A stretch of 64,000 bases of DNA from Corynebacterium sp. MSK041 (GCF_030232265.1 NZ_JASPJK010000004.1:62001-126000); one strand, 5' to 3'; positions 25,190 to 33,887 are shown, counted from the first letter of the stretch. Notes: generated by a model not told the origin, from the sequence alone. Numbers and translations: made by a program.

Positions 25190-26143
25190 ATGCCACCTGA
25201 ACTTCCCGCACGTTTGCCCCGCGTCATCGCTGCCCCCATGGCGGGCGGCCCGAGCACCCCGGAGCTGGTCAATGCAGTTGGCTTCGGCTTCCTTGCGTGG
25301 GGCACGTGCTCGCTTGATCAGGCGCGCGAGGAACTGTCGCGCGTCGAGGAGCCGTTTGGTGTGAACCTCTTCTACCCGCAGCGCGAGGAGCCACTCCGGG
25401 AGGATCTCGAGGCGATCGCATCTGAATTGGGTGCGGAGATCCCTGAGCCGGACTACACGTTCGGCTTCCACGACAAGCTGGATCTGGCGCTGGAAGACGG
25501 GCGCGCCACCATCATTTCCTGCACGTTCGGCTGCTTCACGGAGGAAGAATTCCGCCGCATCCACGACGCGGGCATCCAGGCGTGGGTGACGGTGACGAAT
25601 GAGGTCGACGCGCTCAAGGCGACCGAACGCGGGGCCGATGGCTTGATCGTGCAGGGCCCGAAGGCCGGTGGTCACCGCTCCACGTGGACGCTCACCGAGG
25701 AGCCGGATGCGCGGCCGCTGGAGAAGCTTCTCGACGGCATCTTCCGCCACGTCAACGTCCCTCTCATCGCTGCGGGTGGTGCCCGCACGCACGAGGACGT
25801 GGAGCACCTCATCGAGTGGGGTGCCACCGCCGTCGCCTGTGGAAGTGCCTTCTTGCTTGCCGACGAAGCCGGCACCTCCGACCGCAACCGCGCCCTGCTG
25901 CGCGAAGGCGGGAAATCTGTGTCCACCCGCGCCTTCTCCGGCCGCTACGCCCGTGGCGCGGAGACCCTTTTTACTCGTGAGCATGACAATCTTCCGCCGC
26001 TGTACCCGCAGCTGCACGCCATGCAGAAGCCGCTGCGCAGCGACCCGGACCATGCCTATTGCTTGGTGGGTGAGGACTTCGCGGGCAAGCTGCTGGAAGG
26101 GTCAGCAGCCGAAATCGAGTCCGCCCTGTTGGGGCTCAGCTAG
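25190..26143 (+). CDS. Nitronate monooxygenase-type flavoprotein
   Basis: 317 residues from ATG 25190, with TAAGGT ending 7 nt upstream, so likely leaderless; GTG 25181 after GGAGG is an alternative. An FMN-dependent TIM-barrel of the NMO/2-nitropropane dioxygenase family, which oxidises alkyl nitronates such as propionate 3-nitronate. Motifs: RVIAAPMAGGPSTPELVNAV at the N-terminus, ADGLIVQGPKAGGHRS near residue 150 (the QGxxAGGH FMN site), PLIAAGGARTHEDVEHLIEWG near residue 188, then GSAFLLADEA. The catalytic His of NMO class enzymes is the one in AGGH. The physiological substrate is not known. Its stop overlaps that of the convergent lipoprotein gene by 4 nt. Confidence 0.88.
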   Translation: MPPELPARLPRVIAAPMAGGPSTPELVNAVGFGFLAWGTCSLDQAREELSRVEEPFGVNLFYPQREEPLREDLEAIASELGAEIPEPDYTFGFHDKLDLALEDGRATIISCTFGCFTEEEFRRIHDAGIQAWVTVTNEVDALKATERGADGLIVQGPKAGGHRSTWTLTEEPDARPLEKLLDGIFRHVNVPLIAAGGARTHEDVEHLIEWGATAVACGSAFLLADEAGTSDRNRALLREGGKSVSTRAFSGRYARGAETLFTREHDNLPPLYPQLHAMQKPLRSDPDHAYCLVGEDFAGKLLEGSAAEIESALLGLS

Positions 26144-26724
26144 CCCAGTACCTGTGGATCCCGGGTGAACCGCTGGAGACTCACGGCGAGGTAGGGGATA
26201 CCCGGGTCGCTGCCGAAGATGATGTCATCTTGGTGCGCAAATACCCTCATGCGCTTATTGAGGAGTGTGGGCCAGTCGAGTTCAGCTGTTGCGGAGTTGC
26301 GCTCGATGTTCTTGAGGATTGCCCATTCTGCCTCCCGGGTGATGCGGGTGCCGCCCATCTGTGCGTCGAGTGGCTTCACCGGGTCAAGCTTGATCGCGTA
26401 GTACCGCTGTCCCGTGTCGGCGTACTGCACCCTTTCGTACATATCAGGGGGCGTCATGTCCCGGTAGCCCACCTCCATCAGGACTCCCTCAAGGGCTTGT
26501 TCAAGGGGTGCGAGTTCGGGCAGCTCATTCTTGTCAGAATCTGGTTCCTCTTCCGGTGCTTCATTGGAAGTGGTGGTGTCCTGCGCGCTAGTTATTGCCG
26601 GGGGCTCGGACAATGCTGGTTCCGCGAGGGAATCATCCTGAGAAGAGCAAGCGGTGAGACCAGCAGCGACAGAGAGGCTGGCGGCGAGGGCACAGAGACT
26701 GCGTGTGGAGAACGGGGGCTTCAT
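26140..26724 (-). CDS. Putative lipoprotein
   Basis: 194 residues from ATG 26724, which lies 7 nt after TATCGT on the minus strand (probably leaderless); this supports it over the ORF start at 26751. The signal sequence is MKPPFSTRSLCALAASLSVA and the lipobox is LTAC before SSQDDS. An acidic linker (NEAPEEEPDSDKNELPEL) leads to a C-terminal domain of about 110 residues with VGYRDMTPPDMYERVQY. It may be an LpqT-like counterpart of the lipoprotein that sits in the rplY-pth region of M. tuberculosis, but I cannot show homology by eye. The function is unknown. Confidence 0.75.
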   Translation of the reverse strand: MKPPFSTRSLCALAASLSVAAGLTACSSQDDSLAEPALSEPPAITSAQDTTTSNEAPEEEPDSDKNELPELAPLEQALEGVLMEVGYRDMTPPDMYERVQYADTGQRYYAIKLDPVKPLDAQMGGTRITREAEWAILKNIERNSATAELDWPTLLNKRMRVFAHQDDIIFGSDPGIPYLAVSLQRFTRDPQVLG

Positions 26725-26747
26725 GGTGATCACGATATTCCCGATAT

Positions 26748-27311
26748 TCACGACATTCCAGCGAGGAGCTCGTCGGCTGCATCGGCGAGCATGATGGGCA
26801 GCTCGGCGGACTCTTGTTTGCCGAAGGGCTTGAGTACGTAATCGGCCGGTGCCTGGCGGCCAGGTGGGCGGCCGATGCCGATAGCCAGGCGGTTGTAATT
26901 TGGGGTGCCCAGGGATTTGGTGACGGACTTGAGGCCGTTGTGGCCGTGGTCGCCGCCACCGAGGCGGAGTTTGACTTGGCCGAAGTCGAGGTCGAGTTCG
27001 TCGTAGATGACGTAGATGTCTGCCGGCTTGACCCCGTAGTAGCTGGCCAGAGCCTTGATAGGGCCGCCGGAAACATTCATGAAGCCGCGGGTGCGTGCGA
27101 GGATGGTGCGGCGGTTGGTCAGGCGACCGGCGGTGAGCTCAGCGACCTCAGTGTTCGTCTTCTTGTGCACGCTCAGCTGGGCGGGCATGGGGGTGGTGCG
27201 GTCCAGGAGCTCGTCGATAAGCATGGCCCCCGCATTGTGGCGAGTTTGGGCGTAGATGGTGCCCGGGTTGCCAAGGCCGACGATGAGAACCGGTGAAGAA
27301 TCAGAAGTCAC
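26748..27311 (-). CDS. pth: Peptidyl-tRNA hydrolase (copy 2)
   Basis: 187 residues from GTG 27311, preceded on the minus strand by TAGACT with an 8-nt gap, the same box as the paralogue's. All catalytic elements are kept: VLIVGLGNPGTIYAQTRHNAG near the N-terminus, TRGFMNVSGGP, YDELDLDFGQVKLRLGGG and then HGHNGLKS. It lacks the N-terminal extension of copy 1, so it is the standard length. Corynebacteria commonly have two pth genes; the division of work is not clear. It lies upstream of, and reads in the same direction as, the lipoprotein gene at 26724, but that gene has its own -10 box. Confidence 0.94.
   Translation of the reverse strand: MTSDSSPVLIVGLGNPGTIYAQTRHNAGAMLIDELLDRTTPMPAQLSVHKKTNTEVAELTAGRLTNRRTILARTRGFMNVSGGPIKALASYYGVKPADIYVIYDELDLDFGQVKLRLGGGDHGHNGLKSVTKSLGTPNYNRLAIGIGRPPGRQAPADYVLKPFGKQESAELPIMLADAADELLAGMS
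27213..27222 (+). repeat. GTCGATAAGC motif, copy 8
   Basis: Inside the second pth gene, read on the minus strand as MLIDEL; an equivalent copy lies at the aligned position of the first pth gene (copy 7). Confidence 0.8.
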
Positions 27312-27336
27312 AAGAATTGAGTCTACGTTCCGCAGT

Positions 27337-27912
27337 CTAGGTCGCGCGGGCCTTTAGGCCGTCGAGGAAGATGTCGATGAGTTCCTGCTGGATACGAGGT
27401 GCTGTCGCGTTGATGATCGATGAATTCGGCAGCGGGCGAGAAGCGATCACCAGTGCGATGTGGAATTCGAGTGGCTCGATATCTGCTGGGCACAACCCAG
27501 CTTCCTTTGCGCGGGTGATCAAGGGGGCATAGGCAGCGCGAATCTCCTCGCTGCGTTTTTTAACGATGTGCTGAAAATCCGGATTGTGGTCCATTTCAGT
27601 GAACAGGGTTAATCCGAGCAGCGCGAGTTTGAGCCCGGCGATGGCGTGAACTGCACCACTCCATGCCTTTTCGGGATTGGTCTCAAAGAGGGGGAGATGC
27701 TGGTTGATGACGACGTCGATGTCGTGGACAGCGTTGGCGCCGATGGCTTCAAAAAGCGTGATGCGATCGGGGAAATGCCTGCTCACAGTGGCTACTCCAA
27801 CCCCAGCCTCTTTGGCGATTGCGCGCATGGACACGTTTGCGCCGTGCTCAACGAGCAATGTTCGGGCGGCGGTAACGATCGCTTCGCGGTTATCAGCAGC
27901 GTCCTGTCTCAT
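27337..27912 (-). CDS. TetR family transcriptional regulator
   Basis: 191 residues. The N-terminal helix-turn-helix is clear: REAIVTAARTLLVEHGANVS then MRAIAKEAGVGVATVSRHFPDR (residues 31-52). The C-terminal ligand domain fits the TetR_C family used by drug-responsive regulators. TATGGT ends 6 nt before its ATG, so its message is likely leaderless. It is divergent from a membrane protein, with a perfect 7-3-7 palindrome (27957-27973) between the two. I infer that it represses the divergent gene and perhaps itself. The ligand is unknown. Confidence 0.9.
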   Translation of the reverse strand: MRQDAADNREAIVTAARTLLVEHGANVSMRAIAKEAGVGVATVSRHFPDRITLFEAIGANAVHDIDVVINQHLPLFETNPEKAWSGAVHAIAGLKLALLGLTLFTEMDHNPDFQHIVKKRSEEIRAAYAPLITRAKEAGLCPADIEPLEFHIALVIASRPLPNSSIINATAPRIQQELIDIFLDGLKARAT

Positions 27913-27956
27913 GCTTGCACCATACCAAACGGCACACTATGCTCCATTTATAGAAG

Positions 27957-27973
27957 TGGAACAAGGTGTTCCA
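27957..27973. promoter_or_regulatory. Probable operator of the divergent TetR regulator
   Basis: TGGAACA-AGG-TGTTCCA is a perfect palindrome with 7-bp arms. It lies 45 nt before the regulator start and 26 nt before the membrane-protein start. Confidence 0.65.
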
Positions 27974-27998
27974 TCTTAGTTTGAAAAGGAGTCTGAAA

Positions 27999-28985
27999 AT
28001 GACCACAGCAGTGAAAGAAGAGCGTGATCGCTCAGACGTAGCTAAGGCCCTTGGAGTGATCTTTGGTATCCCCGTCATCATCGGGTTGATGCTTTTTGCG
28101 TTCCTCGCGCCCACATTCGCGTCCGGTCCCGCAGGTGTACCGGTGGCGGTGAGTGCGCCGGAGCCGATGGTGCAGCAGCTGACGCAGGGAATCTCACAAA
28201 AGGCAGGGGATGAGGCCCCTGAGATCACCGTGATGGACAACGCCGACGACGTGCGCAACGCAGTGCTCGAACGCGAGGCAGTCGGCGGTCTTGCTGTCAC
28301 GCCTGAAGGGGCCACCGCATTCACCGCTTCCGGTAACGGTGCACCGTATGTGCAGCTTGTCGACGGCATCGCCGGCTCCCTTGAAGCCCAAGGCATGACC
28401 GTTGAGCGCGCCGACCTGGCACCGACCTCCTCGGAAGATCCGCAGGCGACAGGCTTGGCTCTGCTGGGTCTTCCTCTCGCATTTGGCGGAATCATCTCCG
28501 CGGTCGTAGCGACGTTCCTGTTCCGCGGCTCCAAGTGGACCAAAATTGGCGTGCTAACGGGCATCGCCGTGCTCGGCGCTTTGGTTGCAACGTGGATGCT
28601 GCACTCGGTCTACGGCACTCTCACGGGCAGCTTTGGTCTGGAGTGGCTCGCGATCTCGGCAGGTATTTTGGCGACCTCGATGCTGACCGCGGGTCTTGGC
28701 GCACTCATTGGTGTAGGCGGTGTTGGCCTCGGTGCTGTGCTGACGATTTTCCTGGCAAACCCGCTGTCCGGCTTGTCGACGGGCCCGTGGTTGCTCCCCG
28801 CAGGCTGGTCCACCCTGGGTCAGTGGATGCCGATCGGCGCGACCGGTCACCTCGTCCGCTCCCTGTCATTCTTTGACGGTGCCGGTGCAGGGGCCGCCTG
28901 GTGGGTACTGGCCCTGTGGATTATCACGGGACTGGTGCTGCTGTTTGTTGCGCGGCCAAAAGCGGGGGTTAAGCAGCAGAACTAA
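27999..28985 (+). CDS. ABC-2/YhgE-like membrane protein, TetR-regulated
   Basis: 328 residues from ATG 27999, 7 nt after AAAGGAG. An N-terminal span (VIFGIPVIIGLMLFAFLAPTF near residues 19-39, given here as two overlapping parts in the family) is followed by an extracellular domain of about 125 residues with DNADDVRNAVLEREAVGGL. Five C-terminal spans then form a permease-like block ending in VLLFVARP. This layout is that of YhgE/Pip-type and ABC-2-type exporters. No ATPase gene is adjacent. A role in export of a toxic compound or lipid is inferred from the TetR neighbour only. A bidirectional terminator lies downstream. Confidence 0.78.
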   Translation: MTTAVKEERDRSDVAKALGVIFGIPVIIGLMLFAFLAPTFASGPAGVPVAVSAPEPMVQQLTQGISQKAGDEAPEITVMDNADDVRNAVLEREAVGGLAVTPEGATAFTASGNGAPYVQLVDGIAGSLEAQGMTVERADLAPTSSEDPQATGLALLGLPLAFGGIISAVVATFLFRGSKWTKIGVLTGIAVLGALVATWMLHSVYGTLTGSFGLEWLAISAGILATSMLTAGLGALIGVGGVGLGAVLTIFLANPLSGLSTGPWLLPAGWSTLGQWMPIGATGHLVRSLSFFDGAGAGAAWWVLALWIITGLVLLFVARPKAGVKQQN

Positions 28986-29001
28986 GTCTGCAAATAAGAG
29001 A

Positions 29002-29037
29002 AACGGCCAGCAACCCCGCGGTGGGGTGCCGGCCGTT
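29002..29037. terminator. Terminator shared by convergent genes
   Basis: AACGGCC (29002-29008) pairs with GGCCGTT (29031-29037), and an inner CCCCGC/GTGGGG stem extends it. On the minus strand it is followed by TCTCTTATTT, so it mainly ends rplY transcription. Confidence 0.75.
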
Positions 29038-29056
29038 GAGGCGTTTAGCCGTTAGC

Positions 29057-29066
29057 GTCGATAAGC
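29057..29066 (+). repeat. GTCGATAAGC motif, copy 9
   Basis: In the short gap between the terminator and the rplY stop codon (29070). Confidence 0.8.
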
Positions 29067-29069
29067 GGC

Positions 29070-29711
29070 TTACTCTTCGCCCTCGGCAGCTTCCTCGGTG
29101 GACTCAGCGCCAGCCTCAGCGCCGCCCTCCTCAGCTTCCTCAGCGGCAGCCTCGACCTCTTCATCAACCTGCTGGAAGGTGACGTTGATGACCAGGTACT
29201 CCGGATCGGTGAGCAGCTCTGCACCCTCCGGCAGCGGCAGGTCGCCAGCCAGGATCTGGTCGCCGATCTCCTTGCCCTCGATGGACACGACGATCTCGTC
29301 CGGAATCTTGAGGGCATCGACCTCGATCTCCACCAGGTCCAGCTCCTGCAGGACAACAGCGTCCGGAGCAGCCTCGCCTTCGTGGACAACTGGGACCTCG
29401 ACGTTGACCTTCTCGCCGCGCTTCACGCCCAGGAGGTCGATGTGGTCAATGTTCAGGGTCAGCACATTCTGGTCAACGTGCTTGACGATGGCCAGGTGCT
29501 TCTCGCCCTCGACCTCGAGCTCGAGGATGGCGTTAGTGCCATCATTACGCACGAGAGCGGTGATCTCCAGGATGTCCACGTGGAAGTGAATATTTTCTTC
29601 GCCGGCAGAGTAGATGACGCCCGGCACGCGACCTGCTGCGCGCAGACGACGGGAAGCGCCCTTACCAAACTCTTCGCGCTTCTCAGCCTTAATAACAGGG
29701 GTGGTAGCCAT
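29070..29711 (-). CDS. rplY: 50S ribosomal protein L25 (general stress protein Ctc type)
   Basis: 213 residues; it binds 5S rRNA in the large subunit. The RNA-binding domain starts with IKAEKREEFGKGASRRLRAAG (residues 7-27, the conserved K-G-A-x-R-x-L-R element) and includes VPGVIYSAGEE. The C-terminal TL5-type beta domain (residues 95-185) is followed by a very acidic tail (EEVEAAAEEAEEGGAEAG) usual in actinobacterial L25. SD AGGAG lies 8 nt before the ATG. It is placed next to pth and prs as in mycobacteria. Confidence 0.95.
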   Translation of the reverse strand: MATTPVIKAEKREEFGKGASRRLRAAGRVPGVIYSAGEENIHFHVDILEITALVRNDGTNAILELEVEGEKHLAIVKHVDQNVLTLNIDHIDLLGVKRGEKVNVEVPVVHEGEAAPDAVVLQELDLVEIEVDALKIPDEIVVSIEGKEIGDQILAGDLPLPEGAELLTDPEYLVINVTFQQVDEEVEAAAEEAEEGGAEAGAESTEEAAEGEE

Positions 29712-29961
29712 GATGGTTCTCCTATGGTGTTCTCACCGGGTGGAGCTACAAAAGCGGCCACCCAGACGAAAGTGACAATACGTTCTCGTCGAGTGACCGT
29801 GTGATGCTGCGCGAGCAGCGAAAGTCTTCATCGCGTCGATAACGGCCCTGCTGATCTCTCCTGATTGATATAGATCGATCAGATCCGATCAGCAAGTCCC
29901 TCGCCGAGACCTGCAAAATTCTAGCAGCACCCCGGCCCGCTGACCAAACTTTCAGCGGCGG
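29712..29961. other. Intergenic region, rplY leader
   Basis: 250 bp without a gene. It holds a small hairpin GCTGC-GCGA-GCAGC (29806-29819) with a GNRA-like loop, an incomplete motif copy (GTCGATAACG at 29835), and a GCTGATC/GATCAGC inverted repeat (29850-29856 and 29887-29893) around an AT-rich centre that could carry the rplY promoter. Confidence 0.4.
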
Positions 29962-31359
29962 TCAGCCAGTAGTGCTAGGGGTTTCTCCCGCCGAGCGTGA
30001 CAGCGACGCCACGGCGAACAGAATCACGGCCCACACACCCATGGCCGCAAGGCCCACCCGGTAGTCGGGCAGCATGGCCATGAGCACGATCACCAGCACG
30101 AAGTACGCGGCGCAGATGTAGTTGGCCACGGGGAACAGCGGAGCCTTGAAACTAGATGAGTAGCCGCGCTTGCGGAAGTTGAGGTGCGCGAAGTTCACGG
30201 CCGCCCACGTGATCAGCTCAGAGCCGACCACGACGGCGAGCAGGATGGTGAAGATCTTGCCCTCAAAGAAGTAGTTGAGCAGGACCACGGAACCCATGAG
30301 CGCGCCGTTGAAAAGCAAAGCGCGCAACGGTAGGCCTTTCGACGTCGTATGTGCGAAGTAACTGGGAGCCTGCCCATTACGGGAGAGGTCGCGCAGCATT
30401 CGTGCACCGGAGTACGTCATGGTGTTGCACACGGATGCGACGGCGGCCATGATCACCAGGTTGAGAAGGTGGGCGGCACCGTCAATGCCCACGAAGGTGA
30501 GCACGCGCACGAAGGGACTCTCGGAAGCCCCCTGTTCATCCCACGGCGCCAGCAACAAAATGACGCTCATGCCACCGATGTAGAACACCAGGATGCGCCA
30601 GATGATGGAGTTGATAGCCCTGGGGATCGTTTGCTCCGGATCTTCAGCTTCCCCGGCGGCCGTTCCCACGGACATGATGCCGCCGAAGGTGAATGTCACC
30701 GCGACGAGGGAGAACACAACGCCGGTGGCGCCCATTGGGAAGAAACCGCCGTGGATGGTGAGGTTGTGGAACCCCGCTTCGGAGGAGGGGTTGAGCACCA
30801 GGACGAAGCCAAGGATGATCATGGCCACGAGGGCGAGGACTTTGATCAACGACAGCCAATACTCAGCCTCCGCGAAGATACTCACGCGGGCAGCGTTGAT
30901 GACCAGCACGATGATGAGCGTGACCAGCGCCGTGACCCAGTGCGGGATGTCCGGGAACCAAAAGTCCAGGAAGGTACCCATGGCGGTGAGTTCAATCATG
31001 CCCACCACGATGGTGGTGTACCACCAGTTCCACCCAACGATGAAGCCGGCGCGGGGGCTGATGTACTCGCGCGCGTACGCGGCGAAGGAGCCGGACACAG
31101 GATTGGCCACAGCCATCTCACCCAGCATGCGCATGAGCAGATAGACGATCACACCCACGATGAGGAACGTGACCAGCACGGCCGGCCCGGCGTAGTTGAT
31201 GGATTCAGCAGAACCTAAAAACAGGCCGGTGCCAATGGCGGAGCCCAGTGCAATCATGTGGAGCTGACGGCTCTTCATGGCCCGGTGCAGGCCATGATCA
31301 ACGTCGTGAACAGGAGAAGACCCAGCCGCGAAAGCTGGGTCTTGTTGTGGGCCGGACAC
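29962..31359 (-). CDS. Amino acid permease (APC superfamily, AAT family)
   Basis: 465 residues, twelve membrane spans. The first-span signature is MKSRQLHMIALGSAIGTGLF (residues 28-47), and GEMAVANPVSGSFAAYAREY near residue 90 is the conserved AAT-family element after span 2. GFIVGWNWWYTTIVVG, and the late FNGALMGSVVLLNYFFEGK, match AroP/GabP/ProY-type H+ symporters. The amino acid cannot be named from sequence; aromatic amino acids, GABA, or proline are the usual choices. The GTG start is 2 nt past the prs stop and has no SD, so it is probably translated by coupling with prs. Confidence 0.9.
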   Translation of the reverse strand: MSGPQQDPAFAAGSSPVHDVDHGLHRAMKSRQLHMIALGSAIGTGLFLGSAESINYAGPAVLVTFLIVGVIVYLLMRMLGEMAVANPVSGSFAAYAREYISPRAGFIVGWNWWYTTIVVGMIELTAMGTFLDFWFPDIPHWVTALVTLIIVLVINAARVSIFAEAEYWLSLIKVLALVAMIILGFVLVLNPSSEAGFHNLTIHGGFFPMGATGVVFSLVAVTFTFGGIMSVGTAAGEAEDPEQTIPRAINSIIWRILVFYIGGMSVILLLAPWDEQGASESPFVRVLTFVGIDGAAHLLNLVIMAAVASVCNTMTYSGARMLRDLSRNGQAPSYFAHTTSKGLPLRALLFNGALMGSVVLLNYFFEGKIFTILLAVVVGSELITWAAVNFAHLNFRKRGYSSSFKAPLFPVANYICAAYFVLVIVLMAMLPDYRVGLAAMGVWAVILFAVASLSRSAGETPSTTG

Positions 31360-31361
31360 TT

Positions 31362-32339
31362 TTAAGCTTGGCCCTCAAACAGGGTGGTCACGGAACCATT
31401 CTCAAAGATCTCATGGATCGTGCGGGCGAGCAGCGGGGCGATGGACAGCACGGTGAGGTTCTTCCAGCCCTCGGTGCTCTGCGGGAGGGTGTCGGTGGTG
31501 ATGATCTCCTCAGCACCACAGTTGGACAGACGCTCACGCGCCGGGTCAGAGAACACGCCGTGCGTGGTGGCAATCACCACGGAACGAGCGCCGGCGTCCT
31601 TCAGCACGCCGACGGCGCCGGCGATGGTGCCGCCGGTGTCAATCATGTCGTCCAGAAGCACGCAGTCCTTGCCCTCAACCTCACCGACGACGCGGTTGGA
31701 CACAACCTTGTTTGCAGCGTCGATGTCGCGGGTCTTGTGCACGAAGGCCAGCGGCGCGTCACCCAACGTGTTAGCCCACTTCTCAGCGGTCTTCACACGG
31801 CCAGCGTCAGGGGAGACCACTACGAGGTTATCCAGCGAGTACTTGGACTTGATGTAATCCGTCAGGATCGGCATCGCGTGCATGTGGTCCACCGGGCCGT
31901 CGAAGAAGCCCTGGATCTGGTCAGTGTGCAGGTCCACGGACACGATGCGGTCCGCGCCAGCAGCGGTGAGCAGATCAGCAACGAGGCGCGCGGAAATCGG
32001 CTCGCGGCCACGGTGCTTCTTGTCCTGGCGGGCGTACGGGTAGAACGGCAGAATCGCGGTGATGCGCTTGGCCGAGCCACGCTTCAGCGCATCAATCATG
32101 ATGAGCTGCTCCATCAGCCACTTGTTCAGTGGCTGCGCGTGGGACTGGATGACAAAGCAGTCAGAGCCACGGACGGACTCCCCGAAGCGGATGAAGATCT
32201 CGCCGTTGGCGAAGTCGCGCGCCGTGGTGGGCACCAGCTCGATGCCGAGTTCGCTGGCGACTTGCTCCGCCAACTCGGGGTGCGCACGGCCCGAAAAGAC
32301 CTTGAGATCTTTGTGGCTTTCGACTTTCTTACCGGTCAT
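31362..32339 (-). CDS. prs: Ribose-phosphate pyrophosphokinase
   Basis: 325 residues. It makes PRPP from ribose 5-phosphate and ATP, the precursor for purines, pyrimidines, histidine, tryptophan, NAD and, in this order, decaprenylphosphoryl arabinose. Motifs: ATP loop FANGEIFIRFGESVRGSD near residue 45, metal/flexible region YARQDKKHRGREPISA near residue 97, DLHTDQIQGFFDGPVDH near residue 128, PRPP loop CVLLDDMIDTGGTI near residue 220. It lies 21 nt after glmU, a pair conserved in many bacteria, and both supply activated sugars. Confidence 0.97.
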   Translation of the reverse strand: MTGKKVESHKDLKVFSGRAHPELAEQVASELGIELVPTTARDFANGEIFIRFGESVRGSDCFVIQSHAQPLNKWLMEQLIMIDALKRGSAKRITAILPFYPYARQDKKHRGREPISARLVADLLTAAGADRIVSVDLHTDQIQGFFDGPVDHMHAMPILTDYIKSKYSLDNLVVVSPDAGRVKTAEKWANTLGDAPLAFVHKTRDIDAANKVVSNRVVGEVEGKDCVLLDDMIDTGGTIAGAVGVLKDAGARSVVIATTHGVFSDPARERLSNCGAEEIITTDTLPQSTEGWKNLTVLSIAPLLARTIHEIFENGSVTTLFEGQA

Positions 32340-32360
32340 GGGTCAGGTATTGCCTTTCAG

Positions 32361-33854
32361 TCAGTTGTCGCTCGCGGTATCAGTTGCGTTCTCACGTGCG
32401 CGCTGGGCAGCTTCCGCTGCGGCCGTACCGGGCCGCTTGGCTTCCACCCAGCCCTCGATGTTGCGCTGGCGTCCTTCCTTGATGGCCAAGGCGCCCGCAG
32501 GAACATCTTCACTGACTACTGTACCCGCGCCCGTATACGCACCATCGCCCACGGTCACCGGTGCCACAAACATGGTGTCGGAGCCGGTGCGGCAGTGGTC
32601 GCCGATGGTGGTGTGGTGCTTGTTTACGCCGTCGTAGTTCACAAAAACAGAAGATGCGCCGATGTTGGATTCCCGGCCTACCGTGGCATCGCCGATGTAG
32701 GTGAGGTGGGGGACCTTGGAACCTTCGCCAATCTGCGCGTTCTTGGCTTCCACGAAGCCACCGAGCTTGCCGCGTGCGCCCAGCGTCGTGCCGGGGCGGA
32801 TGTAGGTGAAAGGCCCCACGGTTGCCTCGTCGCCGATCACGCCGAGCTCACCCTGGGTGCGCACGACGGTGGCGCCGTTGCCCACCTCCATGTCGGTGAG
32901 GGTCGTGTCGGGGCCAATGGTGGCGCCGTCGCCAATCGTGGTGGAGCCCCACAGCTGCGTGTTGGGGTGGATGGTCACGTCCTGGCCGATCTCCACGTCC
33001 ACGCCGATCCAGGTTGTGGCCGGGTCGATGACCGTGGCGCCAGCGCGCATTGCACGTTCCACGAGGCGACGGTTGAGCTCCTTGCCAGCCGCGGCGAGCT
33101 GCACACGGTCGTTGACACCGGCGAGCTCGCGGGCATCGGGGGCGGTGAAAGCGGCGACCTTGTGGCCGTCGTTACGCGCGATGCCCAGCACATCCGTGAT
33201 GTACAGCTCGCCCTGCGCATTGTCAGAATTGATGCGGGTCAGCGCGTCACGCAGCACGGCGCCGTCGAACGCGAAGACGCCCGAGTTGACCTCGCGCACG
33301 CGACGCTGCTCATCAGTCGCATCCTTTTCCTCCACGATTTCCTGGACATCACCGGCCGCATCGCGGATGATGCGCCCGTAGCCCGTGGGGTTCTCAAACT
33401 CGAGGGAGAGCACGGTCACCGCAGCATGTTCGCTTTCATGCTTATCGACGAGCCTTTCAATCGTCTCCGCCCTCAACAACGGCACATCCCCATTGGTCAC
33501 AACCACGGTGCCCGTGAAATCCGGGATCGCCTCCAAGCCCACCTGCACGGCGTGGCCGGTGCCATTCTGCTCCTCCTGCACCGCCTGGAGGATGGTCACG
33601 TGCATGTGCTCCGCGATCGATTCGACGGCGGGAGAGACCTGCTCACGCTGGTGGCCCACCACCGCCACGAGATGCGCCGGGTGCACACCTGCTGCTGCGT
33701 GCAAAGAGTGCGACAACAAGCTGCGCCCACCAATCTCGTGGAGCGTCTTCTGCTTCGTCGACTTCATGCGGGTCCCCGCACCAGCAGCGAGAACAACAAC
33801 AGCGCGCTGCGGGGTAGAGGAATCAGACGGGGTAGCAGGTGTAGTCACCGGCAC
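32361..33854 (-). CDS. glmU: Bifunctional GlcNAc-1-phosphate uridyltransferase / GlcN-1-phosphate acetyltransferase
   Basis: 497 residues. It makes UDP-GlcNAc for peptidoglycan in two steps: acetylation of GlcN-1-P and uridylation of the product. The N-terminal Rossmann domain has [17 protein letters not shown] (residues 19-35) and [15 protein letters not shown] near residue 120. The C-terminal left-handed beta helix is seen in hexapeptide repeats such as [16 protein letters not shown] and [13 protein letters not shown], with the acetyltransferase site near YVGDATVG-type [15 protein letters not shown]. The first GTG (33854) is only 3 nt from AAGGAG; GTG 33848, with a 9-nt spacing, may be the real start. 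Upstream is a triplet of 8-bp repeats. Confidence 0.96.
   Translation of the reverse strand: MPVTTPATPSDSSTPQRAVVVLAAGAGTRMKSTKQKTLHEIGGRSLLSHSLHAAAGVHPAHLVAVVGHQREQVSPAVESIAEHMHVTILQAVQEEQNGTGHAVQVGLEAIPDFTGTVVVTNGDVPLLRAETIERLVDKHESEHAAVTVLSLEFENPTGYGRIIRDAAGDVQEIVEEKDATDEQRRVREVNSGVFAFDGAVLRDALTRINSDNAQGELYITDVLGIARNDGHKVAAFTAPDARELAGVNDRVQLAAAGKELNRRLVERAMRAGATVIDPATTWIGVDVEIGQDVTIHPNTQLWGSTTIGDGATIGPDTTLTDMEVGNGATVVRTQGELGVIGDEATVGPFTYIRPGTTLGARGKLGGFVEAKNAQIGEGSKVPHLTYIGDATVGRESNIGASSVFVNYDGVNKHHTTIGDHCRTGSDTMFVAPVTVGDGAYTGAGTVVSEDVPAGALAIKEGRQRNIEGWVEAKRPGTAAAEAAQRARENATDTASDN
33440..33449 (-). repeat. GTCGATAAGC motif, copy 10 (reverse)
   Basis: Inside glmU and in the coding orientation, read as LVDKHE, a different frame from the LID copies. 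Confidence 0.8.
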
Positions 33855-33863
33855 GGTCTCCTT

Positions 33864-33887
33864 GTTGTCAGGTTGTCAGGTTGTCAG
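33864..33887. repeat. Triple tandem 8-mer GTTGTCAG
   Basis: Three exact head-to-tail copies lie between glmU and the MFS gene, 10 nt upstream of the glmU GTG. Such units can change copy number by slippage. Confidence 0.7.

Noticed and set aside
29835..29844. GTCGATAACG as an eighteenth motif copy
   Set aside because: Two of the last three bases differ from the consensus. It was noted only as a partial match.
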